A stretch of DNA of 46,523 bases from Bacillus subtilis (GCF_008764245.1 NZ_VTQV01000034.1:1-46523); one strand, 5' to 3'. Positions 1 through 8,083 are shown, numbered from the stretch's first letter. The notes: generated from the sequence alone by a model not told the origin. Made by a program: numbers and translations.

Positions 1-7
1 CAAAAAA

Positions 8-56
8 GTACCCTACAGGTAGACTGGCTTTTTCAAACGTCTACTCTATAGGGTAC
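8..56 (-). terminator. Rho-independent terminator-like hairpin
   Basis: GTACCCTA and TAGGGTAC form the outer stem, and TAGAC and GTCTA an inner stem. On the minus strand the hairpin is followed by TTTTTT. It is oriented to end transcription arriving from pepF, whose stop codon lies about 260 bases away on the far side of a repeat. I infer that it is the original pepF terminator. Confidence 0.65.
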
Positions 57-88
57 ATTTTATCGAAAGAGTTGACCGGCTTTATTTT

Positions 89-333
89 ACGTTGCTGAGC
101 AGGCACTTACGCTTTTCTTGTCCAGCTGCAGCGCCTAGCGACTAGCAAATTTACGGCTTCTTCCTACGATAAGTCAACATCGATTCACCCTTTGGGTTCA
201 TCGTGTTTCCTTTATCTCAGGCCAACAGGACGTTGGTCAGAACGGCGTTGCGCCAGGACGGCGCGCCTTTAGCCGTTCATCCTTTTCAGTCAAATTTGTA
301 CGTCGCTGAGCAGGCGCTTACGCTTTTCTTGTC
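89..333 (-). repeat. Family B hairpin repeat, copy R1
   Basis: Read on the minus strand this is the GAAAAGCG...GGCGCTGCAGCTGGACA element. Its ends pair: GCGCCT with AGGCGC, AGCGAC with GTCGCT, and CAAATTT with AAATTTG. A 34-base unit (89-122) recurs at 300-333 with two base differences, so the copy is flanked by a direct repeat of its own end. On the plus strand it contains two AGGAC-loop hairpins (222-236 and 250-264). It supplies the last codons and the stop of pepF. Confidence 0.85.
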
Positions 334-2111
334 ATGTGCATAAATTCTTTGACATCTTGGATGCACAGTTGGATGCCTTGTTCCCAGAAGTCCTTTTTGG
401 TTAAGTCAACATTCAAATGTTTCTGTGCAAGTTCTTCTACTGTCATGGAACCGGTATCCTGCAGAAGCGCGATATATTTCTTTTCATAACTTTTGCCTTC
501 TTTTAATGCCTTCGCGTAAATCCCTAATGAAAACAAATAACCAAAGGTATAAGGAAAATTATAAAATGGAACATCTGTAATAAAGAAATGTAATTTTGAC
601 CCCCAAAACAGAGGATGATATTCTTTTAAGGCATCCCCATAGGCCTCTTTTTGTGCTTCTGTCATCAACTCATTAAGGCGATTTTTACTAACAATCCCGT
701 TTTTACGTTCCTCATAGAAACGAGTTTCAAACAGAAAGCGAGCGTGAATATTCATTAATAGAGCAACAGATCGTTGAATCTTATCTTCCAAGAGAGCAAG
801 TTTTTCATCTTCATTTTGAGCTTCTCTTACAGATGCATCAGCAACGATCATTTCCGCGAATGTCGAAGCTGTTTCAGCCACATTCATCGCATAATCGCGG
901 TTAAAAGGATTGACTTCTTCTAAAACATGGGAGTGAAACGCATGACCTAATTCATGAGCAAGAGTTGAAACATTTCCGGGGGTTCCAGAATAGGTCATAA
1001 AAATCCTTGATTGCTTACTGTTTGGGAAGGACGTACAAAAACCCCCTGGTCGTTTTCCGGGTCGATCCTCTGCTTCAATCCACCGTTCTTCAAAAGCTTT
1101 TTCTGTAAACCTGGGTAAATCATCTCCAAATTCACTGAAGTGCTTTAGAATGAAATCTGCGCCTTCTTGGTAACTATATGTCTTATTGGCTTTTCCAATC
1201 GGTGCATCTAAATCTTGCCAACTTAACTGTTCAACACCAAGAACTTCTGCCTTGCGATAAAGAAAATCTACAAATGGTTGTTTATGGTCAGAAATAGCCT
1301 CCCACATCACATTTAAGGTTTCTTCACTCATACGATTATAAGTTAAAGCTTCCTTCAAAAAATCATCCCATTTTCTTTGGTTATAAACGGATAGTCGGAA
1401 ACCAGCAAGATGATTTAGCGTATCGGCTAAAAGATCGGATTCTTGCTCCCATGCTTTTTCCCAAGCCGTGAAGATTTGTTGACGTACTTGTGGATCAGGG
1501 GAGGAAAATTTATTGGCAGCTTGCCCAACAGATAGTTCAGTCTTTTCTCCTTTTTCCTCAAAGGGAATCTTTATTTTGCTAACAATCGTATCATACAATT
1601 CTCCCCAACCATGGTAACCATCCACACTTAATGCATGAATGAGGGATTCCTGTTCTTTCGGCAATTTTTCAGATGCCTGTTTTCTTTTCTCATTCAATAC
1701 AAATTCAATTTCTTGAGTATCAGGTCTCTCTAATAAGCTTAACCAAACATTCTCTTCAATCGCGGAAAGTTTTTCATCAAAAAGTGTATGTATTGAATCC
1801 AATTTAGCTTGCAGTGTTGTGACAATCCCCCGCAATTCATTCGCTTTTGAATCATTTGAATTTTGTGCCTGTAAACAACTTACAAATGCTCCTGCTTGCC
1901 CCATATTATCAGAAATTTCCTGCATTTCTTCCAGTAATCCTAACAGGGATGTATCCTGCCCTGTTGTAGGAATTTTCCAATTCTCAATTTCCTCTTCAAA
2001 TTGGACTAATTGTTTTTTGATGCTTTGTAAATGTTTTGCAAATTGTGGAGAATCACTTCCTCCAGCGAAAAAAACATCTAAGTCCCATGTCTCTTCATAA
2101 TGACTTCTCAA
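318..2111 (-). CDS. pepF: M3-family oligoendopeptidase (PepF-like)
   Basis: A cytoplasmic zinc metallopeptidase that cleaves short peptides. The zinc motif HELGH lies near residues 386-390 in the segment TLAHELGHAFHSH, and the roughly 597-residue length fits the PepF/M3 clade. I chose the TTG at 2111 because AGGAGG sits seven bases upstream; the upstream in-frame ATG at 2147 would overlap a TATAAT box. The last residues (TRKA) and the stop codon are encoded by repeat R1, so the original C-terminus may have been replaced. It is divergent from sigK and probably monocistronic. The family call is firm; the exact peptide substrates are unknown. Confidence 0.9.
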   Translation of the reverse strand: MRSHYEETWDLDVFFAGGSDSPQFAKHLQSIKKQLVQFEEEIENWKIPTTGQDTSLLGLLEEMQEISDNMGQAGAFVSCLQAQNSNDSKANELRGIVTTLQAKLDSIHTLFDEKLSAIEENVWLSLLERPDTQEIEFVLNEKRKQASEKLPKEQESLIHALSVDGYHGWGELYDTIVSKIKIPFEEKGEKTELSVGQAANKFSSPDPQVRQQIFTAWEKAWEQESDLLADTLNHLAGFRLSVYNQRKWDDFLKEALTYNRMSEETLNVMWEAISDHKQPFVDFLYRKAEVLGVEQLSWQDLDAPIGKANKTYSYQEGADFILKHFSEFGDDLPRFTEKAFEERWIEAEDRPGKRPGGFCTSFPNSKQSRIFMTYSGTPGNVSTLAHELGHAFHSHVLEEVNPFNRDYAMNVAETASTFAEMIVADASVREAQNEDEKLALLEDKIQRSVALLMNIHARFLFETRFYEERKNGIVSKNRLNELMTEAQKEAYGDALKEYHPLFWGSKLHFFITDVPFYNFPYTFGYLFSLGIYAKALKEGKSYEKKYIALLQDTGSMTVEELAQKHLNVDLTKKDFWEQGIQLCIQDVKEFMHMTRKA

Positions 2112-2145
2112 TCTGATTCCTCCTATCACCTTTGTCCTCTTTTTC

Positions 2146-2175
2146 ATTATAAAAGACTTATCCTATTTTTCATAA
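2146..2175 (-). promoter_or_regulatory. Probable sigma-A promoter of pepF
   Basis: On the minus strand a perfect TATAAT (2146-2151) follows a weak TTATGA by 18 bases. It lies 35 bases before the chosen TTG start and close to the end of repeat R2. Confidence 0.5.
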
Positions 2176-2189
2176 TTTTAGGGGTTCTT

Positions 2190-2410
2190 TAAGTGAGTGT
2201 TCAAAAAGGAGGAAAGGACCAAGGAGTTCGAGGCGGCGCAGCCTTCGAGCAGCACAATGTATGCATTTAAATACATGAGCACAAGGAAAGCTTCCCCGAA
2301 TCCGCATCGCACGAAGGAAAAGTGGTTTTCTTTTCCGAGGAGCGGAGAAGCAAGCCAACGAAGAAATCCGCAGCGTCATTTTTACCGGACTTTTTGATCA
2401 TCCTTTTTAA
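2190..2410 (+). repeat. Family A MITE-like repeat, copy R2
   Basis: It begins AAGTGAGTGTTCAAAAAGGA and ends ACTTTTTGATCATCC, giving imperfect terminal inverted repeats around TGTTCAAAAAG. TTTAAG occurs at both outer edges. Internal palindromes include ATGTATGCATTTAAATACAT, GGAAAGCTTCC and a GGAAAA/TTTTCC hairpin. No credible coding frame is present. It fills most of the gap between the divergent genes pepF and sigK. Confidence 0.8.
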
Positions 2411-2448
2411 GTTTTTGGGCGAGACAAGCAAAACTATTCGGGAACTCT

Positions 2449-2457
2449 CATATACAT
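2449..2457 (+). promoter_or_regulatory. Possible mother-cell sigma -10 element for sigK
   Basis: CATATACAT lies about 37 bases before the sigK start and resembles the CATA-type -10 elements of sigma-E and sigma-K. I could not find a convincing -35, so this is tentative. Confidence 0.3.
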
Positions 2458-2493
2458 GTGATATAGGCAAAAGCGGAGATGGAGGTGAAGGAT

Positions 2494-3222
2494 TTGTCTG
2501 GGTTACTTACAGCAATTGGCTATTTATTCAAAGAGCTAATGTTCCTTGTTTCATATGTTAAAAATAACGCCTTTCCACAACCTTTGTCCCCTGAAAAAGA
2601 AAAACTTTACTTAGAACAAATGGCAGAAGGAGATGAAACAGCGCGTAATCTTTTAATCGAACATAACTTACGGCTTGTAGCTCATATCGTGAAAAAGTTT
2701 GAAAATACCGGTGAAGATGCGGAAGATTTAATTTCCATCGGAACAATCGGATTAATTAAAGCGATTGAAAGTTACTCCTTTGGTAAAGGAACCAAACTCG
2801 CTACTTACGCTGCTCGTTGTATAGAAAATGAAATCTTGATGCATCTGCGAGCATTAAAAAAAACAAAAAAAGATGTTTCACTGCACGATCCAATTGGGCA
2901 TGACAAAGAAGGGAATGAAATTTCCTTAATTGATGTTTTGAAATCAGAACTGGAGGATGTATTTGACACGATTCAATTAAATATGGAATTAGAAAGAGTC
3001 AAAGAATACATTGATGTTTTAGATGAGAGGGAAAAACAAGTCATTGTTGGCCGATTCGGTTTGAATTTAAAAAAAGAGCGAACGCAAAGAGAAATTGCCA
3101 AAGAGTTAGGAATATCGAGAAGTTATGTATCACGCATTGAGAAACGGGCGCTTATGAAAATGTTCCACGAATTTTACAGGGCTGAGAGAGAAAAGCTCAA
3201 AAAGACACAAGATGATGAGTAA
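2494..3222 (+). CDS. sigK: Pro-sigma-K, late mother-cell sporulation sigma factor
   Basis: An RNA polymerase sigma factor for the last stage of mother-cell gene expression (spore coat, lysis). The protein is nearly the same as B. subtilis sigma-K throughout, with region 2 ([28 protein letters not shown]) and a region 4 helix-turn-helix ([20 protein letters not shown]). The start is TTG, preceded by GGAGGTGA, giving 242 residues against 241 in B. subtilis. The hydrophobic first twenty residues (ending FLVS before YVKNN) match the pro-sequence that SpoIVFB removes. The gene is continuous, with no skin-type insertion. Repeat R2 lies just upstream. Confidence 0.95.
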   Translation: MSGLLTAIGYLFKELMFLVSYVKNNAFPQPLSPEKEKLYLEQMAEGDETARNLLIEHNLRLVAHIVKKFENTGEDAEDLISIGTIGLIKAIESYSFGKGTKLATYAARCIENEILMHLRALKKTKKDVSLHDPIGHDKEGNEISLIDVLKSELEDVFDTIQLNMELERVKEYIDVLDEREKQVIVGRFGLNLKKERTQREIAKELGISRSYVSRIEKRALMKMFHEFYRAEREKLKKTQDDE

Positions 3223-3255
3223 GAATGAATGATCATCTTACCTATTTTTCCATAA

Positions 3256-3288
3256 CAATAGGGCAATCGCTTTGGATTGCCCTATTGG
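3256..3288. terminator. Hairpin between convergent sigK and mtnN
   Basis: A perfect 13-base stem, CAATAGGGCAATC paired with GATTGCCCTATTG, lies between the convergent 3' ends. Neither side has a strong T-run, so termination is inferred from position and stem strength. Confidence 0.6.
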
Positions 3289-3292
3289 GATT

Positions 3293-3988
3293 TCACGAAA
3301 TATTCTTGATCATTTCTACTACAAGCTCGGCTGAATGAACCGCAGCCGTTTCCAGGAATTGATCAAATGAAATATTTGAATCTTTCCCCGCAATATCAGA
3401 TAAAGACCTGATGACAACAAAAGGAACAGCAAATTGCCATGCTACTTGCGCAATAGCGGCTCCTTCCATCTCAACGGCATAAAGATCTTTAAATTGCCGA
3501 CGTACGAACTCCACTCGTTCAGGATCATTCATAAATGAGTCCCCTGTTGCAATAAGCCCTTTTGCTGTCTGAATGCCTTCCAGTTTCTCTGCTGCTGTTA
3601 CAGCCTTTTCTACAAGAAAAGGGTCTGCCTTAAAAGCAGGCGGCATTTGCGGAACTTGGCCATATTCATACCCAAAAATCGTTGCGTCTACATCGTGGTG
3701 TCGAACCTCTGTTGAGATGATTAAATCCCCTACATTTAAATCTGGGTGGTAACCACCAGCTGAACCAGTATTTATGACAATGTCTGGTTTGAATCTCTCT
3801 AGTAAAATCGACGTTGACATGGCGGCATTCACCTTACCAATGCCTGATTTCAACAAGATCACTTGCTTGTCCTCTATTTGTCCAACTGTGAACTCACAAT
3901 TAGCTATAGTTTCTGTTTCTTTGTCTATCATTTGATTTCTTAATATGGACACTTCTTCTTCCATTGCGCCGATGATTGCAATGTTCAT
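3293..3988 (-). CDS. mtnN: 5'-methylthioadenosine/S-adenosylhomocysteine nucleosidase
   Basis: Hydrolyses MTA and SAH to adenine and a thioribose or ribosyl-homocysteine in the methionine salvage and activated-methyl cycles. The 231-residue protein has the family features in order: N-terminal [11 protein letters not shown] with the catalytic-site Glu12, the TGSAGG nucleoside-binding stretch, VEMEGAA, and SLSDIAG with the catalytic Asp. I chose the ATG at 3988 (MNIAIIG), which matches family length; an in-frame ATG five codons upstream is possible. It follows yrrS by 27 bases in the same orientation, as in B. subtilis. Confidence 0.93.
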   Translation of the reverse strand: MNIAIIGAMEEEVSILRNQMIDKETETIANCEFTVGQIEDKQVILLKSGIGKVNAAMSTSILLERFKPDIVINTGSAGGYHPDLNVGDLIISTEVRHHDVDATIFGYEYGQVPQMPPAFKADPFLVEKAVTAAEKLEGIQTAKGLIATGDSFMNDPERVEFVRRQFKDLYAVEMEGAAIAQVAWQFAVPFVVIRSLSDIAGKDSNISFDQFLETAAVHSAELVVEMIKNIS

Positions 3989-4015
3989 CCTTACATACCC
4001 CATTCATAGCTTTTC

Positions 4016-4660
4016 TTATTCTTGTCCGCGATCATTTTCGATCAATTTCTTTACTTCTGTAGGTTTCCAACCCTTGCCGTCAATCCACTCAAGATAAACC
4101 CTATACGCTTCATTAGGTTTACTTGATTCAGATACCGTCATAACCGCTTGATTTCCTAGATCGTCCCCTTTTCTAGTCCACCAATTCGTCATATTATCCG
4201 GAGAAATGCCAATGGCATAGGCAGCGGCCTGCTCTTTTTCATTCCAATCTATCGTTCCCATTTCCGCAGAATATTGATGATCACCTGTTTGTTCCGTGCC
4301 AATTGGTTCCCATGAAGGATCATTGATCACTTTTTCGACATTCGGTTCATCACTATCCTCTTCAATTACTTCTTGGTCATCTGAATTCTTGTTGGCTTCA
4401 TCCTCTTGGTTCGTTTCTTTCTCTTCGTCTGTTTTATCTTGCTTATTATCCGATTGTTGTTTTTCGGCTATTTGTGCCTCTGTTTTAGCCGCTTCCTTCG
4501 TTTCTTTCTCCGTCTTGCTGTCAGTTAAGAAAATACTGCCACCAACTATGAGAATAAGAATGATCACGATCGCAATCAATGTATTTAATATAATATTTGT
4601 CTTCCTTCGTTTTGCACGCTGCTCATAACGTGAATTGATACGGTCAAATTTATCTGGCAT
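4016..4660 (-). CDS. yrrS: YrrS-like membrane-anchored protein (DUF1510)
   Basis: About 214 residues: a short basic cytoplasmic segment with RYEQRAKRRK, one membrane segment near residues 23-45, a long Glu/Lys/Asp-rich linker near 50-110, and a conserved C-terminal domain with EWIDGKGWKPTEVK. This is the arrangement of YrrS, which lies next to pbpI in B. subtilis and is thought to act with it in sporulation-associated wall synthesis; the molecular role is unknown. The ATG at 4660 has GGAGTGG five bases upstream; a GTG three codons earlier is less likely. Confidence 0.8.
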   Translation of the reverse strand: MPDKFDRINSRYEQRAKRRKTNIILNTLIAIVIILILIVGGSIFLTDSKTEKETKEAAKTEAQIAEKQQSDNKQDKTDEEKETNQEDEANKNSDDQEVIEEDSDEPNVEKVINDPSWEPIGTEQTGDHQYSAEMGTIDWNEKEQAAAYAIGISPDNMTNWWTRKGDDLGNQAVMTVSESSKPNEAYRVYLEWIDGKGWKPTEVKKLIENDRGQE

Positions 4661-4741
4661 ATAATCCACTCCATTTCCATTGTCTTTATCATATCATGGA
4701 CGAGAAAAAACGTGAATTAAATTTACCTTTATTTTTGTAAT

Positions 4742-6469
4742 CTATTGTTCTTCTTCATAAATCATTTCAACTAGATCAGCATAAAGACTCGTAACCGAAC
4801 CTTCATCTTCTTTTACACCTAAATTAACCGTTACAAGCGAATATCTTGGGCTTTCAAATGGAAAATAACCAGCAAACCATTTGTTATACAATGGATGTCC
4901 TTCAGATTCAATACCTGTTTCCCCTGTGCCGCTCTTCCCTGCTACCTCATAAGGTAGATTTTGAAAATAGGCACCCGTTCCTTCAGGATCTGTCACAACC
5001 TTCCTCAGTAGTTGTTGCATTTTTTGTGCAGCAGCAGTCGAAATATATTGTTCCTTTTTATCTTGCTCGGGAAATTCAAACATTGCTCCACCATCCGCAT
5101 ATTGGATCTCTGAAGCTACTCGAATCGATTTTCCCTTTCCTCCTCTTGCAATGGTCGCCATCATATTCGCTACTCCGATTGGTGAGACACGAACCTCATG
5201 CTGTCCAATTCCAGTTTGCGAAATAAAATTATGGTCAACTAGCTTTTGATCCTGTAGAAATATCCTCCCGGGTGAAGAAGTAAATTGCTTAAAATCATGA
5301 AGATAAAAAACATCTCCTTCCCAGCTTTGTGAGCCAATTAATCCTAATTTTTCGGCATACGTTTCTAATAAGTGAGGATCTTTATCTTGAACCTTGTTAG
5401 CTAGCTCAGCAAAGGTACGATTACAACTACGCGCAAAACTATCCTCCAAATTTAACTCACCTAAAGGGCGTGTCGCCATTTCTCCTCTAATATTCAGATC
5501 GCAATTAAAACGGTCCGAATGACTGATTAAACCTTCTTCAATCGCCGCTGTAGCGACAACCGTTTTAAATACAGAGCCAGGAATATGTGCTTCAAACATC
5601 TGATTGATCGACCCTTTATCATCAAAAGGTCTTTCACCATTTAGAGAAGGGCGTGAAGCATTTGCGATAATTGTCCCTGACTCAATATCCACTAATATGG
5701 CACCACCATTTTCAACTTGGTGCTTTTCCAATAATTCTTCCATTTTTTCTTGTATTGTGCGATCGATCGTCGTTTTCACATTAAGGGGATAATATGGGTT
5801 ATTTTCTCCGGTATATTTCACATTGACGCCAAACAAAGGATTCCCAATCGCATCTACATGAAAAATTAATTTCGTTGGTGTATCAGGTAATAAAAACTCA
5901 TCAAATTGCTCTTGAAGCCCCGTAACACCTATTTTTAAATCACTCATATTTTTATCCGGGTATTTTCCCCTAAATTTCTCATTATTTTCACCAACCACCC
6001 CAATCAGTTGGGCTGCTGGTAAACGATTGGGAATCCACTTCCGTTTCAAAGAAACAACACCAGGAATATTTAATTCATTAATTTTATTTGCTTGTAAATC
6101 ACTTAATTCCCCATAGATAAAAGGAGATGTAGCATCCTCTATTTTCGCTGTTAATTGCTTTGATGGGACTTCTAAAATTTCAGCTAATCTTTTTCGATCC
6201 CACTCAATCCCTTTTAAAAAAGGGAATAAAACAAGAACCGTTTCTTCGCGATGTGAAAGTGGTTTACCCTCTGAATCTAAAAATAGACCTCGACCATCGT
6301 CAATTAATACTTGTTGTGTCCTTTGCTTCACACTTTCCTCAAAAAGATTAACCCCGTGCTTCGAAAAATGTTCTGTTTGAAACAACTGAATTTGCATTAA
6401 TCTCCCTAATAATAAACTTAATCCCAGTAAAATGCTTATTGTTAAAAGTACTACACGCCTCTTGCTCAT
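4742..6469 (-). CDS. pbpI: Class B penicillin-binding protein (PbpI/YrrR)
   Basis: A membrane-anchored peptidoglycan transpeptidase that crosslinks stem peptides outside the membrane. An N-terminal membrane segment (residues about 7-28) is followed by a PBP-dimer domain. The transpeptidase domain has the three catalytic motifs: SVFK with Ser299 and Lys302, SCN at 348-350, and KSGT at 512-515. Length is 575 residues, against 584 for B. subtilis PbpI. GAGGTGG precedes the ATG. It is followed by yrrS and mtnN as in B. subtilis, where PbpI is expressed during sporulation. Confidence 0.9.
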   Translation of the reverse strand: MSKRRVVLLTISILLGLSLLLGRLMQIQLFQTEHFSKHGVNLFEESVKQRTQQVLIDDGRGLFLDSEGKPLSHREETVLVLFPFLKGIEWDRKRLAEILEVPSKQLTAKIEDATSPFIYGELSDLQANKINELNIPGVVSLKRKWIPNRLPAAQLIGVVGENNEKFRGKYPDKNMSDLKIGVTGLQEQFDEFLLPDTPTKLIFHVDAIGNPLFGVNVKYTGENNPYYPLNVKTTIDRTIQEKMEELLEKHQVENGGAILVDIESGTIIANASRPSLNGERPFDDKGSINQMFEAHIPGSVFKTVVATAAIEEGLISHSDRFNCDLNIRGEMATRPLGELNLEDSFARSCNRTFAELANKVQDKDPHLLETYAEKLGLIGSQSWEGDVFYLHDFKQFTSSPGRIFLQDQKLVDHNFISQTGIGQHEVRVSPIGVANMMATIARGGKGKSIRVASEIQYADGGAMFEFPEQDKKEQYISTAAAQKMQQLLRKVVTDPEGTGAYFQNLPYEVAGKSGTGETGIESEGHPLYNKWFAGYFPFESPRYSLVTVNLGVKEDEGSVTSLYADLVEMIYEEEQ

Positions 6470-6583
6470 GCAACCACCTCAAAAACAGTGTTGCCTTTTT
6501 TACAATTTATCAACCAATAATGGCACAAAAAAAGAGCTCCCAAAAATCAGTTTATCGACCTTTGGATAGCCCTTCTTTAGCTT

Positions 6584-7060
6584 TTATTTAATTGAAACAA
6601 GTCTTACTCTCATTTCCCCACCAGGCGTCTGAACATTGACTTCTTCATCTACCTTGTGGCCCAATAAACTTTTGGCGATCGGAGAATCATTTGATATTTT
6701 CCCTTCAAATGGATCCGCTTCGGCACTACCAACAATTGTGTACGTTTCTTCATCACCATCAGGAAGTTCAACAAATGTGACCGTTTTCCCTAATGTGACA
6801 GTATCTGAATTTAGCTCGTCATCCTCGATAATTTTCGCATTACGGATCATATTTTCTAAAGTTGTGATGCGCCCCTCTACAAAAGCTTGTTCTTCTTTTG
6901 CAGAATCATATTCCGAGTTCTCTGATAGATCTCCAAAACTTCGAGCAATTTTAATACGTTCCACAACTTCTTTTCTTTTGACCGTTTTTAATTCTTCTAG
7001 TTCCTGTTCAAGTTTTGCTTTACCTGCTTCTGTCATTGGGTAAACCTTTTCGACAGCCAT
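6584..7060 (-). CDS. greA: Transcription elongation factor GreA
   Basis: Binds the RNA polymerase secondary channel and stimulates cleavage of backtracked RNA. The 158-residue protein has an N-terminal antiparallel coiled coil (about 1-75) whose tip carries the acidic catalytic residues in [17 protein letters not shown], and a C-terminal FKBP-like domain ending [12 protein letters not shown]. The ATG at 7060 has AAGGAG upstream; an in-frame GTG three codons earlier is too close to the same site. It is preceded by a promoter and a hairpin leader. Confidence 0.96.
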   Translation of the reverse strand: MAVEKVYPMTEAGKAKLEQELEELKTVKRKEVVERIKIARSFGDLSENSEYDSAKEEQAFVEGRITTLENMIRNAKIIEDDELNSDTVTLGKTVTFVELPDGDEETYTIVGSAEADPFEGKISNDSPIAKSLLGHKVDEEVNVQTPGGEMRVRLVSIK

Positions 7061-7113
7061 TCCCTTCACTCCTTATCTGTTTAAAACCTCTATATATTAA
7101 TATTGGATGTATA

Positions 7114-7153
7114 CATGAGAACGCGCCTCGAATGGGCGCGCACCTTCTTCATG
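7114..7153 (-). other. Hairpin in the greA leader
   Basis: On the minus strand CGCGCC and GGCGCG enclose a seven-base loop; further out CATGAAGAA pairs with TTCTCATG around a GGTG bulge. It lies between the inferred greA start of transcription and the ribosome site. It has no T-run and so is not a simple terminator. I do not recognise it as a known leader. Confidence 0.5.
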
Positions 7154-7163
7154 TGAGTACATA

Positions 7164-7192
7164 TATATAGTATCTATGCTATATTATTACAA
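7164..7192 (-). promoter_or_regulatory. Probable sigma-A promoter of greA
   Basis: On the minus strand TTGTAA (7187-7192) and TATATA (7164-7169) are 17 bases apart. The predicted leader is about 95 bases. Repeat R3 starts directly upstream of the -35. Confidence 0.5.
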
Positions 7193-7195
7193 AAA

Positions 7196-7440
7196 AGACT
7201 TTTGTTCAAGAGGCCTGCAGGAAGCAGGTCACAAAGGCGTGGCGATTGTTGTCACGAATTTAGGCCAACAGGATGTTGGTCACTAAGGCGTTGCGACGTA
7301 CAAGGATGTACTAGTGCAGACGAAGCGACAGGACGTCGCGGTTTGAGTCTGCCGCCAGGACGGCGCGCCTTTAGCCTTTGATCCATAGCTTAGCCGATTA
7401 TCCTTTGTTCATCCACTTGATCCTTACTTTTTGAACATCA
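7196..7440 (+). repeat. Repeat R3, five AGGA-loop hairpins
   Basis: The edges TGTTCAAGAGG and CTTTTTGAACA are those of family A. The interior holds five small hairpins whose loops carry AGGA on the plus strand: 7214-7228, 7265-7279, 7298-7311, 7325-7339 and 7353-7365. The hairpin at 7325-7339 is enclosed by GCAGAC (7316-7321) and GTCTGC (7347-7352). It occupies the place where B. subtilis has yrrN, yrrO and udk, between greA and yrrM. Confidence 0.8.
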
Positions 7441-7441
7441 C

Positions 7442-8083
7442 TTATACTTTTCGGCTTACTGCCAGGCCATCCCCTACTGGGATAATAACTGTTTCAAATT
7501 CATTATGGCTCATTAACCATTGATTAAAACCTGCTAGTTTCTCCGCTATTTTTGCCAATCTTTTATTATCCCGAGCAGTTGGATCTGCTACTAGTCCTCT
7601 GAATAAAACATTATCTACATAAATGCAACCTGAGGCTGGTAGAAACTTACTGTACATTTCGAAGAACTTCTTATATTGGCCCTTAGCAGCGTCAATAAAA
7701 ATGGCATCAAACGGAGCGAATGACCTAACAGTCTCTAATACATCTAATGCATTCCCATGTATAATGCTGATTCTCTTTTCAGCACCAGCTTGCTGGATAT
7801 AATGCTGGGCTTTCTCTATTTTTGATTCATCGATTTCTATTGTGACAATCTGACTATCCGGTAAAGCCTCTGCCATTCTAAGAGCGGAATACCCAATTGC
7901 TGTCCCAATCTCCAAAATTCGTTTTGGTTTTTGGATCTTCATCATTTGTAACATTACTTCTATTCCGGTTGATTCCATAATAGGAACATGTTCCTCTTTG
8001 GCATATTGCTCCATCTCATAAAAAATACTTGGACGATCTCCAATAAGAGAATGGAGATAATTTCTTACCGATTCATCTATCAC
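7442..8083 (-). CDS. trmR: tRNA 5-hydroxyuridine methyltransferase TrmR (YrrM)
   Basis: A SAM-dependent O-methyltransferase of 213 residues. The SAM-binding motif ILEIGTAIGYSALRMA lies near residues 55-70, TIEIDE follows at the end of strand 2, and the metal-binding FIDAAKGQY near 129 is typical of the catechol-OMT-like family. B. subtilis YrrM (TrmR) methylates ho5U34 of tRNA to mo5U; I transfer that function by similarity and gene position. The GTG start overlaps the mltG stop in GTGA, so the two are probably translationally coupled. Confidence 0.85.
   Translation of the reverse strand: MIDESVRNYLHSLIGDRPSIFYEMEQYAKEEHVPIMESTGIEVMLQMMKIQKPKRILEIGTAIGYSALRMAEALPDSQIVTIEIDESKIEKAQHYIQQAGAEKRISIIHGNALDVLETVRSFAPFDAIFIDAAKGQYKKFFEMYSKFLPASGCIYVDNVLFRGLVADPTARDNKRLAKIAEKLAGFNQWLMSHNEFETVIIPVGDGLAVSRKV

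Noticed and set aside
2197-2397. Open frames inside the family A repeats (also 31461-31730 and 35402-35913)
   Set aside because: They have no consistent reading frame among the copies, no proper ribosome site and biased low-complexity translations; they are by-products of the repeat.
2479-2493. Upstream ATG start for sigK
   Set aside because: That ATG is part of the ribosome site GGAGGTGA itself; the TTG at 2494 gives the known pro-sigma-K N-terminus.
6531-6583. Terminator between greA and pbpI
   Set aside because: A T-run is present on the minus strand, but the stem before it is only about six base pairs and poorly formed, so I did not list it.
7196-7440. CRISPR array
   Set aside because: The repeated units are short hairpins with differing stems and irregular spacing, not identical direct repeats with unique spacers; there are no cas genes.
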